A stretch of DNA of 64,000 nt from Marinomonas algicola (GCF_014805825.1 NZ_CP061941.1:1116001-1180000), one strand, 5' to 3'; positions 48,925 through 59,739 are shown, counted from the stretch's first letter. The notes: generated by a model not told the origin, from the letters alone. Made by a program: numbers and translations.

Positions 48925-50929
48925 ATTTCCGGACAATACTCTAGACACAAACGTGGAAACGTTAACTACCCTTGACGAATTGATATCTCTCTGGCGTGAA
49001 GCTGGAGCCATTCGAGCGATAGATGAGCAATGGGTGCGATCGTTAATGCAGCATTCTCACGAAAGCGACTCAGCGGTTTTATTGGCTGGGGTATTATGCA
49101 GCGCTTATTTGGGAATGGGGCATGTGTGTTTGTCTTTGGATAAAGTCTTCGAAGCGCCTTTCTTAACAGCGACGAAAGACGACACCATTCTTTGGCAGCA
49201 GGTTTTATCTAAAGAGGGCATACGCTCTATTGAAGACTGGGAAAAGAGACTGAGTCTTTCGGCTCTTGTTCGTGTCGATAATAGCCATCTTCATGAAGTG
49301 GCGGACGTTCTCACTGAGCCGGAAATAACGCCTTTGATTTTGTCTTCTAACAGGCTGTACCTCACTCGTTATTTTCATTATGAAGAGCGAGTCTATCAAT
49401 TTTTAAAAACCTCTTCTCAAGTTGATCTATTTACGGTTGATAAAATTTGGCTGGATGAAGTGTTCCCTAATAGCGGCCACGGTTCTGAAGAAATCGATTG
49501 GCAAAAAGTGGCTGTGGCGTCGGCCGCCGCACAGCGTTTTTCGGTAATTAGTGGTGGTCCAGGAACAGGTAAAACCACCACGGTTATTAAGCTTCTTGCT
49601 TTATTAGTTCAGCAAGCCAGTAGTCATAATAGAAGGTTAACCATTAAATTGACGGCTCCTACAGGAAAAGCGGCGGCTAGGTTAACAGAATCAATCAGTA
49701 AGGCGAAAGAAAGCTTGCCTGTGGCGCCATCTATTAAGGGTGCTATACCTGAACGTGCTTCCACTTTACATAGACTTTTAGGTGCAAACTTTGGACGCAG
49801 CGAGTTTACGTTCAATGCGAACAATCCATTGCACCTAGATGTGTTACTTGTCGATGAAGTCTCGATGGTGGATTTGCCTATGATGGCGAAACTAATCGAT
49901 GCCTTACCATCTCATGCCCGATTAATCTTGTTAGGCGATAAAGATCAACTTTCTTCTGTTGAAGCGGGTGGGGTATTAGGCGATTTAACGGCTGGCATTG
50001 ATCAGTTGTCTTTTACTCGTGAGTGGACGCAATATTTAAGCAAAATGCTTGAGATGGATTTTTCGAGCTATTCTGATGCTTATAGTGAGCGCAAGTGGAT
50101 TTGCCAGCATCTTACTTTATTAAAAAAGAGCTATCGTTTTGATGGGAACAGTGGCATTGGAAAATTGGCCAGAGCCGTGAATCAGAGTGACGAAAAGCAA
50201 GTGATGAGGGTGCTTTATAGCCCTCCAGATAACAGCATAGAATGGAATGCTATTCAAAGTGCTGCCGCTAATGCCGCTAATGGTGAGACAAAAAAAACGT
50301 CTGATCAAAAGGTTGATATTGATACGTTAGGGAAAGGCTATACCGCCTATTGGCTAGGTGTGAGATCTGGTGTTTCGATTGATACGCTATTTTCTTTGTT
50401 TGCCAGTTATCAAGTTTTGTGCGCGGTGAGGCAGGGTGATTTAGGTGTTGAGACCCTAAATGAGGAATTACGACAGTACTTCTACCAACGGGGTTATCTT
50501 AATTTAGACCAAGTATGGGAGCCTGGTAAAGCGGTAATGGTTCGTCGTAATGATGCCAGTCTAGGGCTGTTTAATGGTGATATTGGTATTTGTATGCCTG
50601 ACGTCATGGATGCAACAAAAATGCGGGTTTGGTTTCAATTAAGTGATGGTTCTATAAAAGGCATTCTTCCCAGTCGATTAAGTGAGTACGAATTGGTTTA
50701 TGCGATGACTGTACATAAGTCTCAAGGTTCTGAGTTTGATCATGTCGTATTAGTTTTGCCTGAACAGGCAGGCCCGGTGCTGACTAAAGAGTTGCTTTAT
50801 ACTGGAATTACAAGGGCGAAGCAAGGCTTCTCACTCTGGGCGAACGAAGCTGTTTTGCGCTATGCGATCAATAATAAAGTCGTTCGTTTATCTGGTTTGC
50901 AAAATAAAATAGGGTCGATTTTAGAATAA
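48911..50929 (+). CDS. recD: RecBCD subunit D (5'-3' helicase)
   Basis: 672 residues from ATG 48911, somewhat longer than E. coli RecD (608). The longest frame starts upstream at 48827, inside recB, but ATG 48911, eight codons before the family-like start, fits the overlap usual in this operon. Walker A is VISGGPGTGKTTTVIKLLAL (~211-230), the DEXX box is LVDEVSMVDLPMM and the C-terminal helicase motif is YAMTVHKSQGSEFDHV. The extra length is in the middle (about 385-500). It completes the exonuclease V complex. Confidence 0.95.
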   Translation: MIYSKFPDNTLDTNVETLTTLDELISLWREAGAIRAIDEQWVRSLMQHSHESDSAVLLAGVLCSAYLGMGHVCLSLDKVFEAPFLTATKDDTILWQQVLSKEGIRSIEDWEKRLSLSALVRVDNSHLHEVADVLTEPEITPLILSSNRLYLTRYFHYEERVYQFLKTSSQVDLFTVDKIWLDEVFPNSGHGSEEIDWQKVAVASAAAQRFSVISGGPGTGKTTTVIKLLALLVQQASSHNRRLTIKLTAPTGKAAARLTESISKAKESLPVAPSIKGAIPERASTLHRLLGANFGRSEFTFNANNPLHLDVLLVDEVSMVDLPMMAKLIDALPSHARLILLGDKDQLSSVEAGGVLGDLTAGIDQLSFTREWTQYLSKMLEMDFSSYSDAYSERKWICQHLTLLKKSYRFDGNSGIGKLARAVNQSDEKQVMRVLYSPPDNSIEWNAIQSAAANAANGETKKTSDQKVDIDTLGKGYTAYWLGVRSGVSIDTLFSLFASYQVLCAVRQGDLGVETLNEELRQYFYQRGYLNLDQVWEPGKAVMVRRNDASLGLFNGDIGICMPDVMDATKMRVWFQLSDGSIKGILPSRLSEYELVYAMTVHKSQGSEFDHVVLVLPEQAGPVLTKELLYTGITRAKQGFSLWANEAVLRYAINNKVVRLSGLQNKIGSILE

Positions 50930-51062
50930 CCCAGTGTTTTGCTGTGGTATTAATTGAACTTTTTAAGTTAACCCCTATTATTTTGCTAAGAGTCTGATTT
51001 TTGAATGAATAAAACTGTGTTAGTGTAGGCATCAAATTTTATCTGTGAGTAAGTAGGAACAC

Positions 51063-52070
51063 ATGAGCAAAGAAATTGTTTTAACAGGAATTACAACGAC
51101 AGGCACGCCGCATTTAGGTAATTATGTAGGTGCAATTCGTCCTGCTATTGAAGCGAGTCGTATTGACAGTAATGATACCTATTTTTTTCTTGCGGACTTT
51201 CATGCATTAATTAAATGCCATGATCCTGCTCGTGTACAACAATCTCGATTAGAAATTGCGGCCACTTGGCTTGCTTGTGGGTTAGATCCAGATATTGCGA
51301 CCTTTTATCGTCAGTCAGATATTCCTGAAATTGCCGAATTAAATTGGCTACTGACTTGTGTAACCGGGAAAGGATTAATGAATCGAGCCCATGCCTACAA
51401 AGCGGCTGTTGATGAAAATATTTCATCCAATCAAGATGCGGATTTTGGTGTCACTATGGGGCTGTTTTGTTACCCAGTACTGATGTCGGCTGATATTTTA
51501 GCGTTTAATGCGAAAAAAGTACCCGTTGGACGTGATCAGATTCAGCATATTGAAATGGCTCGTGATATAGCGGGTCGTTTTAACCATATTTTTGGAGAGC
51601 ATTTTGTGTTACCTGAAGCGGTGGTTGGTGAAGATACCGCTTTATTGAAAGGCTTAGACGGCCGGAAAATGAGTAAAAGCTACAACAATACCATTCCGCT
51701 TTTTGAAGGTGAGAAAAAACTTAAGAAAGCCATCAATAAAATTGTGACCAATTTATTGGAACCTGGTGAACCTAAAGATCCTGAAGACTCAACTGTTTTT
51801 GAAATTTATCAGGCATTTGCGACACCCGAGCAAACAGAAGAAATGAGACAAAAATTTGCTGACGGCATTGCTTGGGGTCAAGCGAAGAAAGAGTTATTTG
51901 AATTGGTAAATGGTGAGTTGGCTGAAGCCAGAGAAAAGTATAACGAATTAATGGCAAACCCTGCCAAAGTTGAAGAAATCCTTCAAGCTGGTGCTCTAAA
52001 AGCACGCGCTCGAGCGCAAGGTTTGTTAAAAGAGTTAAGAGAATCTGTTGGATTAGTGAATTTTAAATAA
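51063..52070 (+). CDS. trpS: Tryptophanyl-tRNA synthetase
   Basis: 335 residues, a class I synthetase. The HIGH-type motif is TPHLGN (15-20) after GITTTG, and the KMSKS motif is [10 protein letters not shown] (~200-209). It charges tRNA-Trp. The sequence is of the TrpS branch with [16 protein letters not shown], different from the commoner E. coli GxxPTG...GH form but well known in proteobacteria. A Tim44-domain gene follows after 12 bases and may be co-transcribed. Confidence 0.95.
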   Translation: MSKEIVLTGITTTGTPHLGNYVGAIRPAIEASRIDSNDTYFFLADFHALIKCHDPARVQQSRLEIAATWLACGLDPDIATFYRQSDIPEIAELNWLLTCVTGKGLMNRAHAYKAAVDENISSNQDADFGVTMGLFCYPVLMSADILAFNAKKVPVGRDQIQHIEMARDIAGRFNHIFGEHFVLPEAVVGEDTALLKGLDGRKMSKSYNNTIPLFEGEKKLKKAINKIVTNLLEPGEPKDPEDSTVFEIYQAFATPEQTEEMRQKFADGIAWGQAKKELFELVNGELAEAREKYNELMANPAKVEEILQAGALKARARAQGLLKELRESVGLVNFK

Positions 52071-52082
52071 CTGGAGAGTATT

Positions 52083-52952
52083 ATGAAATCAAGTGTTTAT
52101 GCGTTAATTGTAGCCTTTGCGCTATCTTTGGGGGTTGGTGGGTACAGTGCCGATGTAGAAGCGAAAAAATTTGGTGGTGGAAAAAGCTTTGGAAAAAGTT
52201 TTTCAACACCGAAACAAACAGCAACTCCTAGCACGGCGGGTAGCTCAACAGGTGCTGCGGCCGCTGGAACGAAAAAAGGCGGTTTCTTAGGTGGACTAGG
52301 TGGCGGTCTATTGGGCGGACTGTTAATTGGTGGACTGTTTGCATCCTTGTTTGCTGGTGGCGGATTTGAGGGGCTGGCTTTTGGCGACATATTGCTGTTC
52401 GCTTTAGTTGGCTTCATTATTTATAAACTTTTTATTGCTCCCAAACGTCGAGCCGCTCAAGCGGCAGCCGGTGCTGGAGCACCTAACCACGCATTTCGTA
52501 ATATGGACCAAGGGGATGCATCTAATCATCAGTCCACAGGCGGATTTGGTGGTGCGCAATCAGCGGCGTCTGCAATGCAGTTTCCTCCGGGTTTTAATGC
52601 TGAGGCATTTGTTGCCGAGGCAACCAATCATTATAAAGCGTTACAAGTCGCATGGGATGATGATAACTTTGATGAAATTCAAGATTATGTCTCACCTGAA
52701 TTGTATAATTTATTAAAAGAAGAACGTAAGAAATTAGGTTCTGATAAACCAAAAACAGAAGTCGTTTCTGTGATGGCAAATTTAGTACGTGGTGAATACA
52801 TAGGCTCTACGGCTTCTATCACCCTTGAGTTTTCTGGCTGGGTAAAAGAAGGTGATAACACCACAGATACTAAAGAGCTCTGGCATTTAGAAAAAAGTAT
52901 GACAGAAGCAAATGCAAACTGGATGATTGTTGGTATCGAACAGCTTAACTAA
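52083..52952 (+). CDS. Tim44-like domain membrane protein
   Basis: 289 residues. A signal peptide (about 1-27) is followed by a Gly-rich region (KKFGGGKSFGKSF), a Gly-rich membrane segment near 70-85 and another near 97-117 (FEGLAFGDILLFALVGFIIY). The C-terminal half (about 170-285) is a Tim44-like lipid-associated fold (FNAEAFVAEATNHYKALQVA). Its bacterial role is not established. GGAG six bases before the ATG supports the start. It lies just behind trpS. Confidence 0.85.
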   Translation: MKSSVYALIVAFALSLGVGGYSADVEAKKFGGGKSFGKSFSTPKQTATPSTAGSSTGAAAAGTKKGGFLGGLGGGLLGGLLIGGLFASLFAGGGFEGLAFGDILLFALVGFIIYKLFIAPKRRAAQAAAGAGAPNHAFRNMDQGDASNHQSTGGFGGAQSAASAMQFPPGFNAEAFVAEATNHYKALQVAWDDDNFDEIQDYVSPELYNLLKEERKKLGSDKPKTEVVSVMANLVRGEYIGSTASITLEFSGWVKEGDNTTDTKELWHLEKSMTEANANWMIVGIEQLN

Positions 52953-52972
52953 TCGTTACTTAAAAAAATAAG

Positions 52973-53035
52973 GTAAATTCGCTAACTTTTAGCTAAACTG
53001 TCTTTATAGCTTGTTAACACAGTTAGTGAATTTAC
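52973..53035 (+). promoter_or_regulatory. Alternative hairpins in the cheW upstream region
   Basis: GTAAATTCGCTAAC (52973-52986) pairs over 14 bp, one G-U, with GTTAGTGAATTTAC (53022-53035). The right arm overlaps ACAGTTAG (53019-53026), which can pair instead with CTAAACTGT (52993-53001). The two are mutually exclusive if in one transcript. Confidence 0.4.
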
Positions 53036-53067
53036 TATCATAAACAGAATCAAAACGGATGTAAGCC

Positions 53068-53574
53068 ATGTCTGAGATTGCGACAATTAAAGATTCCAAC
53101 AAAACAGTGGTGGAAAACAAGAAAGGCGAGTTACTGCAATATCTAACGTTTAAATTGATTGATGAAACGTACGGTATTAATGTAATGCAAATCAAAGAAG
53201 TGCTGCGTTATAGTGAAATAGCTCCTGTACCAGGAGCACCATCTTATGTGCTGGGTATTGTTAATCTTCGCGGTAATGTTGTTACTGTGGTTGATACTCG
53301 CGTCCGTTTTAGTTTGCCTGAATGCACTATTACCGATAATACCCGTATTATCATTATCGAGCATGAAGGTGAGCAAGTTGGTCTTTTAGTTGATGCCGTA
53401 CAAGAAGTTTTCTATCTATACCAAGGCGAAATTGAACAAAGCCCTAGTGTCGGTAATGATGAAGCTTTGATGTTTATTCAAGGTGTGTATCAAAAAGAAG
53501 AAGAGCTTGTTATTTTGCTTGAACTTAATCGTATGTTCGAAAGAAACGATGCATTAGGTATTGAAGCGATGTAA
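53068..53574 (+). CDS. cheW: Chemotaxis coupling protein CheW
   Basis: 168 residues with the CheW fold: YLTFKLIDETYGINVMQIKEV, then VPGAPSYVLGIVNLRGNVV, IIEHEGEQVGLLVDAVQEV and ILLELNRMF, in the usual order. It links chemoreceptors to CheA. No other chemotaxis gene is in the window, so it is a stand-alone cheW. A long hairpin terminator follows, shared with gsk on the other strand. Confidence 0.95.
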   Translation: MSEIATIKDSNKTVVENKKGELLQYLTFKLIDETYGINVMQIKEVLRYSEIAPVPGAPSYVLGIVNLRGNVVTVVDTRVRFSLPECTITDNTRIIIIEHEGEQVGLLVDAVQEVFYLYQGEIEQSPSVGNDEALMFIQGVYQKEEELVILLELNRMFERNDALGIEAM

Positions 53575-53611
53575 TTGGTTTGACAACGTATTTTACCCAA
53601 ATGAGTTCAGT

Positions 53612-53676
53612 AAAAAGCCAGCATAATATGAAGTGAGTCCAAGAATTTCGGATTGACTTCATTGGCTGGCTTTTTT
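53612..53676. terminator. Long bidirectional hairpin between cheW and gsk
   Basis: AAAAGCCAGC pairs with GCTGGCTTTT, and inside it ATGAAGT with ACTTCAT and TCC with GGA. T-run after the stem ends cheW, and the A-run ends gsk on the minus strand. Confidence 0.75.
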
Positions 53677-53727
53677 ATGTTTTCTACTTTCTCGGTTATC
53701 TGTATGTCTTTAATTAGACCGTATTCG

Positions 53728-55026
53728 TTATCTATCCCAGTAGCTCTCTTCAAGACTGTCTTCTTTTTCCGGTAGACCTTTCGAAAGTCTTGACGCATTT
53801 TGCGCTAAAATTTCATAACTTACTCTGTTTGAGTATTTACAGATTTGAGCAAACGAAGAGTAGGCAAGGTAATTTGTCTTATGTTTACTGGATTGCGGCA
53901 TGACTTCTCTATGAAAATTATTGGCTGCAATATCATGTAATAACGCAGAGAGAGCGCCATCGCCTGCACCATTGGTATTCTTTATTTTTTCAGGGCCTCC
54001 CATATAAGGGTCAATGTGAGAGAACACTTTAATAGGTGATGTACACGCCTTTTTAGAAAGAGGTCTACTGAATTCAAAACGATTAAAATCGGCTAGAGTC
54101 CCAGACTTGATAGGGTTTGTTGTTTCGCGTTTAAACTCATCATCGGTATAGCCGCATAAATACAATCCGTCTGGTCCAGCTGTAAGCAATACCATATCGA
54201 CAAACTCTAGTGCTGCATCAGCGGCCAATAGTGGGTCTTTGAGTCCTGTTAGTGCTTCGGCCTCCAGTTCATTCATGGCTAAAATATCAACGTACTTGTG
54301 AATAATATCCATAAGTTGTTGATGGTTCTCTTCGACTAAGTGTTTGGTACCAAGAGACATAACAACCGGAATAGAGTGTCTTTTTGCGTATTCTAAAGAG
54401 AGAATGAGTGCTTTTTGTATCGGTTTTCCATGATGTCTAATTGGGTAAGCACAGGTAACAAATGCTGAGGCGCCAGCAATAATATCTTCAGGTATATGAT
54501 CTTCGTTTAGTTCATCCATATCACCTGGTGCAATAGCAAAAGTGCGCTCTCCATCCGGAGTGATTAAGGTAATGCCTCGCCCAATATCACCCGCTACCCC
54601 TTGTAAATGGTTCATATCGACTTTACTGCTGGTATGGCAAATATAATGGTATGCAGGAGAGCCCAGAGCAATATTGGATGACATAACACCTAACAACACA
54701 GATTTATCATCAGCTAATACGGAATAGTTGTGTAATGTATTGCCAATGGTGCCACCGGCAAAATGATCTGAAATACTGCCGCTGTCTATAAGTTGCTGAT
54801 ATATGCTTGTTGCCGTTTTATGATCGACTAAGTTTGATAAACTTTTAGTGACACCATGTTGCTTTAAGAAAGCATCATTTACACTTGCAACAACATCGAC
54901 GATTGTTTCGTCTAAACCCACAATATAGGTATCTCTATCTGGTCGGACTTCTAAAAAGGGCAAGGTAGGTTTCATTTGAGAAACGGGAAAGTAATGCTTT
55001 AATTTTCTGCGGCCAGGAAATTTCAT
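53728..55026 (-). CDS. gsk: Inosine-guanosine kinase
   Basis: 432 residues, matching E. coli Gsk (434) closely; the start MKFPGRRKLKHYFPVSQM is nearly the same. PfkB fold: phosphate-binding GGTIGNTLHNYS and the catalytic anion-hole region TNGAGDGALSALLHD near 350. It phosphorylates inosine or guanosine with ATP for purine salvage. No strong ribosome binding site is seen. Together with guaBA in this window it serves GMP supply, though not as one operon. Confidence 0.95.
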   Translation of the reverse strand: MKFPGRRKLKHYFPVSQMKPTLPFLEVRPDRDTYIVGLDETIVDVVASVNDAFLKQHGVTKSLSNLVDHKTATSIYQQLIDSGSISDHFAGGTIGNTLHNYSVLADDKSVLLGVMSSNIALGSPAYHYICHTSSKVDMNHLQGVAGDIGRGITLITPDGERTFAIAPGDMDELNEDHIPEDIIAGASAFVTCAYPIRHHGKPIQKALILSLEYAKRHSIPVVMSLGTKHLVEENHQQLMDIIHKYVDILAMNELEAEALTGLKDPLLAADAALEFVDMVLLTAGPDGLYLCGYTDDEFKRETTNPIKSGTLADFNRFEFSRPLSKKACTSPIKVFSHIDPYMGGPEKIKNTNGAGDGALSALLHDIAANNFHREVMPQSSKHKTNYLAYSSFAQICKYSNRVSYEILAQNASRLSKGLPEKEDSLEESYWDR

Positions 55027-55118
55027 TTATTGATAGAGCCTATAAAAAAAGGGAATACAGTATTTTATCAAACTATTGATTCTTACTCACAGTTAGATTT
55101 TATAAAAAAGTGAATTTT

Positions 55119-55865
55119 ATGAACGAAATGCAGCTAGATAGATACAGTCGACATATATTATTAGCAAATTTTGATTATTTAGGCCAACAGCGCTTACTTG
55201 ATTCCCGTATTTTAATGGTTGGTGTTGGTGGCTTAGGCAACATCGCGGCTTCCTACTTAGCGGCGGCCGGCGTTGGCCAACTTGTTTTAGTGGATGATGA
55301 CATTATTGAAAACAGCAATTTACAGCGACAAGTGCTTTATAAAGAAGCTGATGTTGGGTTGAAAAAAGTAGTTGCAGCGAAGCAGCAGTTAGAAGCACTG
55401 AATTCATCAACCAAGATTGATGTTATTGATGAACGCCTTTCTGAATCTCAACTGTCAGAATGCCTACAAAGTGTTGACCTCGTAATGGACTGCACAGACA
55501 ATTTTATGATCCGACAGCAAATAAATAAGCTGTGCTATGCCTTTAAAAAACCTCTGGTCAGTGCGGCAGCCATTCGTTGGGAAGGACAAATAATAAGCTT
55601 CCGTTTCGATCAAGAAGTTGAGATTTGTTACCAATGCTTATATCCAAACTTATCGGATAATGCATTAAATTGCAGTCAATCTGGCATTATCAGCCCTGTA
55701 GTTGGCAGTATTGGCGTGTTGCAGTCTCTTGAAGCGCTTAAAATTATCAGTCAATGTGGCGTCGTTACTCATGGGTTACTCAAGTTATTTGATGGCTTTA
55801 CTGGACAATGGCGGGAGTTGAAGCTCAGTACCGATCCTGAGTGTAAAATATGCCAATCCCATTGA
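55119..55865 (+). CDS. MoeB/ThiF/HesA-family adenylyltransferase
   Basis: 248 residues. ATP-binding GVGGLGNIAA (~30-39), then DNFMIRQQINKLC and the two CxxC pairs (CYQC and CKIC), which bind zinc in MoeB. NLQRQVLYKEADVG carries the Arg that binds ATP. It would adenylate the C-terminus of a ubiquitin-like sulfur carrier (MoaD or ThiS). A GTG at 55110 is in frame, but ATG 55119 gives the normal MNEMQLDRYSRHI start. No molybdopterin or thiamine gene is next to it, so MoeB versus ThiF is not decided. Confidence 0.88.
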   Translation: MNEMQLDRYSRHILLANFDYLGQQRLLDSRILMVGVGGLGNIAASYLAAAGVGQLVLVDDDIIENSNLQRQVLYKEADVGLKKVVAAKQQLEALNSSTKIDVIDERLSESQLSECLQSVDLVMDCTDNFMIRQQINKLCYAFKKPLVSAAAIRWEGQIISFRFDQEVEICYQCLYPNLSDNALNCSQSGIISPVVGSIGVLQSLEALKIISQCGVVTHGLLKLFDGFTGQWRELKLSTDPECKICQSH

Positions 55866-56002
55866 TTCTTTATAGTTAGACTCTATTTATTTGATAGGAA
55901 TAATTCGTCCTGTTTTAAATGTTTTTTTGATACAATAAGGGACAAAATGATCATCAGTAATGTTTTTATACTGGTCTGTTTTCTATTTTAGGAGTGAGAT
56001 AA

Positions 56003-56956
<954 letters not shown>

Positions 56957-57006
56957 ACCAGACGCAGAAGGCTTACGTTTTTGTTTATAAAACTTAAGTA
57001 AATGCA

Positions 57007-57047
57007 AAGCCTAAAAAAACCACGTTTAACGTGGTTTTTTTAGGCTT
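57007..57047. terminator. 41-bp palindromic bidirectional terminator
   Basis: The arms starting AAGCCTAAAAAAACCACGTT at 57007 and ending at 57047 are perfectly complementary over 20 bp about one central base, giving A/T runs inside the stem. It ends both trxB and the convergent ppa. Confidence 0.85.
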
Positions 57048-57059
57048 ATTAGAACGCTC

Positions 57060-57590
57060 TTACTTTGCGTTATAGGCTTCTATACCTTCAATGATAATGG
57101 CTTTAGCGGCGGCCGCATCTGCCCATCCTTCAACTTTAACCCATTTGTTCTTTTCAAGGGTCTTATAGTTTTCAAAAAAGTGTTCGATTTGGTTACGCAG
57201 CAATTCAGGAACATCATTTACATCTTGGACGTCAGAATAAATTGTAGTGAGTTTGTCATGAGGGACGGCGAGTAGTTTTGCATCAGTACCCGCTTCGTCA
57301 GTCATATTTAATACGGCAACTGGGCGACAGCGAATAACGGAACCAGGAACGATTGGGTGTGGCGTTACAACTAATACATCGACGGCATCGCCATCGTCGG
57401 CAAGTGTGTTATTGATGTAACCATAGTTTGCAGGGTAAAACATGGGTGCTGCCATGAAACGGTCAACTAGCAGAGCGTCCATATCTTTATCAATTTCGTA
57501 TTTTACTGGTGAACTTTGTGCAGGAATTTCAATGGTAACGTAGATGTCGTTTGGAACGTCTTTACCGGCAGGAATGTTTGAGTAGCTCAT
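57060..57590 (-). CDS. ppa: Inorganic pyrophosphatase (family I)
   Basis: 176 residues, the normal size. The metal-binding region [12 protein letters not shown] has the family's conserved Asp triad (DxDPxDVL-like), and [20 protein letters not shown] contains the conserved Tyr and Asn. It hydrolyses pyrophosphate in the cytoplasm. It is convergent with trxB; no partner genes. Confidence 0.97.
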   Translation of the reverse strand: MSYSNIPAGKDVPNDIYVTIEIPAQSSPVKYEIDKDMDALLVDRFMAAPMFYPANYGYINNTLADDGDAVDVLVVTPHPIVPGSVIRCRPVAVLNMTDEAGTDAKLLAVPHDKLTTIYSDVQDVNDVPELLRNQIEHFFENYKTLEKNKWVKVEGWADAAAAKAIIIEGIEAYNAK

Positions 57591-57800
57591 TATTTAGTCT
57601 TCCAATAGGTTAAAAATTTCATGCATTATAAAAGCTCATTGAGGCTGATGCTAGGTGCTTGGGTTTATAGTTTATGATTATTCTGCATTTTTTCACCTAA
57701 AATAGGATAAAAAAGTGAATAGAAACGACTTAACTTATTGCTTTCTTTCTAAATTTAGCTAGTCTTAGGTTATGATCAAAATTTAGTCGTGAGGATTGAG

Positions 57801-58106
57801 ATGACAAAATCAGAGTTGATCGAACTTCTTATTGACCAACAGTCTCACCTTCCTGTGAAGGATGTGGAGTTAGCGGTTAAAGCAATACTGGAACATATGT
57901 CAGAATCTTTGGCAGATGGTGAGCGAATTGAAATACGTGGTTTTGGTAGTTTCTCATTGCATTACCGTGCCCCGAGGATTGGCCGTAATCCTAAGACAGG
58001 AGAATCTGTTGAGCTGGAGGCAAAATACGTTCCTCACTTTAAACCGGGTAAAGAGTTAAGAGAACTGGTGAATGATCCTGATGTGGATCTTAGTGAGTTA
58101 AACTAA
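57801..58106 (+). CDS. ihfB: Integration host factor beta subunit
   Basis: 101 residues from ATG 57801, which has GAGG six bases upstream; an in-frame GTG at 57789 is less likely. The protein has [15 protein letters not shown], the [20 protein letters not shown] arm (with the DNA-intercalating Pro) and [10 protein letters not shown]. It bends DNA with IhfA, encoded elsewhere. In many gammaproteobacteria rpsA precedes it; here ppa is divergent and rpsA is not in the window. Confidence 0.94.
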   Translation: MTKSELIELLIDQQSHLPVKDVELAVKAILEHMSESLADGERIEIRGFGSFSLHYRAPRIGRNPKTGESVELEAKYVPHFKPGKELRELVNDPDVDLSELN

Positions 58107-58179
58107 ATTTTCCTTTTACCTCGAATTTTCACTCTGATCGCGGCATAATGACCTCATTAATCTTGTGGTGGGTCTGTTC

Positions 58180-58503
58180 ATGTTAAAGTGGTTATACCGT
58201 ATTATTGGTGCTGTCATTCTTTTTACTTTATTAGTAATTGGGGTGTTTTTCGCCGTTCGTAATCCTCAGTTAATTAGCCTTGATTTTGTCATTTGGCAAT
58301 CGCCTGAATTTAGTATCGCACTTCATGTGATTTTGGCCTTTGCCGTTGGTGTTATGTTGGCTCTTGTAGCCAGCTCAGCCATTATGATAAGAGCAGAGAG
58401 AAGTGTTCGTGTACTGAAAAAACGCTTAGCTAAGAATCAAGCAGAGCTTGATTCTATTCGTCAAAACTCCATTGCTAAAGAGCTTGATGCGAGTCAGGAG
58501 TAA
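58180..58503 (+). CDS. lapA: Lipopolysaccharide assembly protein LapA (DUF1049)
   Basis: 107 residues with two membrane segments and a C-terminal basic coiled-coil (about 70-105). A GTG at 58165 is in frame, but ATG 58180 is preferred. It keeps the NPQLISLDFVIWQSPEFSI stretch between the membrane segments and the usual size. LapA and LapB control LPS synthesis and LpxC turnover in E. coli. It is 73 bases after ihfB and directly before lapB. Confidence 0.88.
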   Translation: MLKWLYRIIGAVILFTLLVIGVFFAVRNPQLISLDFVIWQSPEFSIALHVILAFAVGVMLALVASSAIMIRAERSVRVLKKRLAKNQAELDSIRQNSIAKELDASQE

Positions 58504-58508
58504 ATGGA

Positions 58509-59681
58509 TTGATTGATGTAGGTTTATTTGTTGTTCTTTTTGTTGCGTTAGCCTGTGGTTGGTTTTTGGGCAAACGTAAGCCGAAAGAAGCAAAAAAAGT
58601 TACTGACAAGGGAATTCCCAAAGATTACTTCAGAGGACTTAATCATTTATTAAATGATCAGCATTCTGAAGCGATTGATGCTTTTGCTGACTCATTACAT
58701 GTAAATTCTGAAACATTTGAAATACATTTGACGATAGGTAATTTATTTCGCAAAAAAGGCGAAATTCAGAAAGCCATCAATGTTCATCAAAACCTACTCT
58801 CTCGACCTGAAATTAGCCCAAAAGAAATGCGTTTAGTTCAGCTTGAATTGGCAAGTGATTTTATGTCTGCGGGATTACTCGATCGTGCAGAGCGATTGTT
58901 GATTAATATCGCTGGCACAAACTCAGAGTTTCAACCAATGATTTTAACATTATTAGTTGACCTTTATGAGTTTGAACAAAGCTGGGACAAGGCCATTCAA
59001 ATTGGTGCTCAGTTAAATGCCATTCAAAATAATGAAAAAATCTCTAAGCGAGTGGCTCATTATCATTGCGAAATAGCGCAATCGATGATGGCTAAAGAGC
59101 AACTCCAAACCGCATACCAGCATTACACCTCGGCCTTAGATATGGATGAGAAATGTGTGCGAGCCAGTATTGGCGCCGCCGATATCCTGATGCAACAGGG
59201 CCGCTATCGCGATGCGATAAAAGAATTGAAGCAAGTTTCAGTTCAAGATAAAGAATTTGTGCCTGTTATTCTGCCTAAATTAAAAGAGTGTTATGACAAA
59301 GTTTGGGCGTCAGGTGGGTATTTGAAGTTTCTAATTGAGCAGAATAAATTAAGTCCTTCAGCGTCACTTATGATGGCAATAGCACAAGATTACGCTCACG
59401 AAGACCCTAATTATGCCGAGACGTTTTTAATAGACCAGCTGCGTTTGCATCCGACAATCAAAGGTTTTAAAGAATTGATCAAAATGCAGTTAGAAGCTTC
59501 CCAAGGGAAAAACAGTGTACATCTGCATGTCATTTTTGAGTTAATAGAGCACTTAGAACACGCTAAACATAAATTTTTATGCCGACAATGTGGCTTTTCA
59601 GGCCATCAATTACACTGGCAATGCCCAAGTTGTAAAAACTGGGGAACCGTAAAGCCTATTCATGGACTAGAAGGCGAATAA
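58509..59681 (+). CDS. lapB: LPS assembly protein LapB (TPR and rubredoxin-like)
   Basis: 390 residues from a TTG start. AGGAG eight bases upstream and the short gap after lapA support it. An N-terminal membrane anchor (FVVLFVALACGWFLG) precedes a TPR series (about 40-320), including AFADSLHVNSETFEIH. The C-terminal metal site has CRQCGFSGHQLHWQCPSC, a rubredoxin-like four-Cys module that is essential in E. coli LapB. It regulates LpxC and LPS export. Confidence 0.93.
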   Translation: MIDVGLFVVLFVALACGWFLGKRKPKEAKKVTDKGIPKDYFRGLNHLLNDQHSEAIDAFADSLHVNSETFEIHLTIGNLFRKKGEIQKAINVHQNLLSRPEISPKEMRLVQLELASDFMSAGLLDRAERLLINIAGTNSEFQPMILTLLVDLYEFEQSWDKAIQIGAQLNAIQNNEKISKRVAHYHCEIAQSMMAKEQLQTAYQHYTSALDMDEKCVRASIGAADILMQQGRYRDAIKELKQVSVQDKEFVPVILPKLKECYDKVWASGGYLKFLIEQNKLSPSASLMMAIAQDYAHEDPNYAETFLIDQLRLHPTIKGFKELIKMQLEASQGKNSVHLHVIFELIEHLEHAKHKFLCRQCGFSGHQLHWQCPSCKNWGTVKPIHGLEGE

Positions 59682-59739
59682 CCATAGTGTTTATCTTTTA
59701 AGGTAAGCTAGATTTATTTATTAATTCAGAGGAAACATA

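Noticed and set aside
52097..52417. Proline-rich 106-codon ORF on the minus strand
   Set aside because: It is antisense to the Gly-rich Tim44-like gene; the Pro bias is simply the complement of Gly codons.
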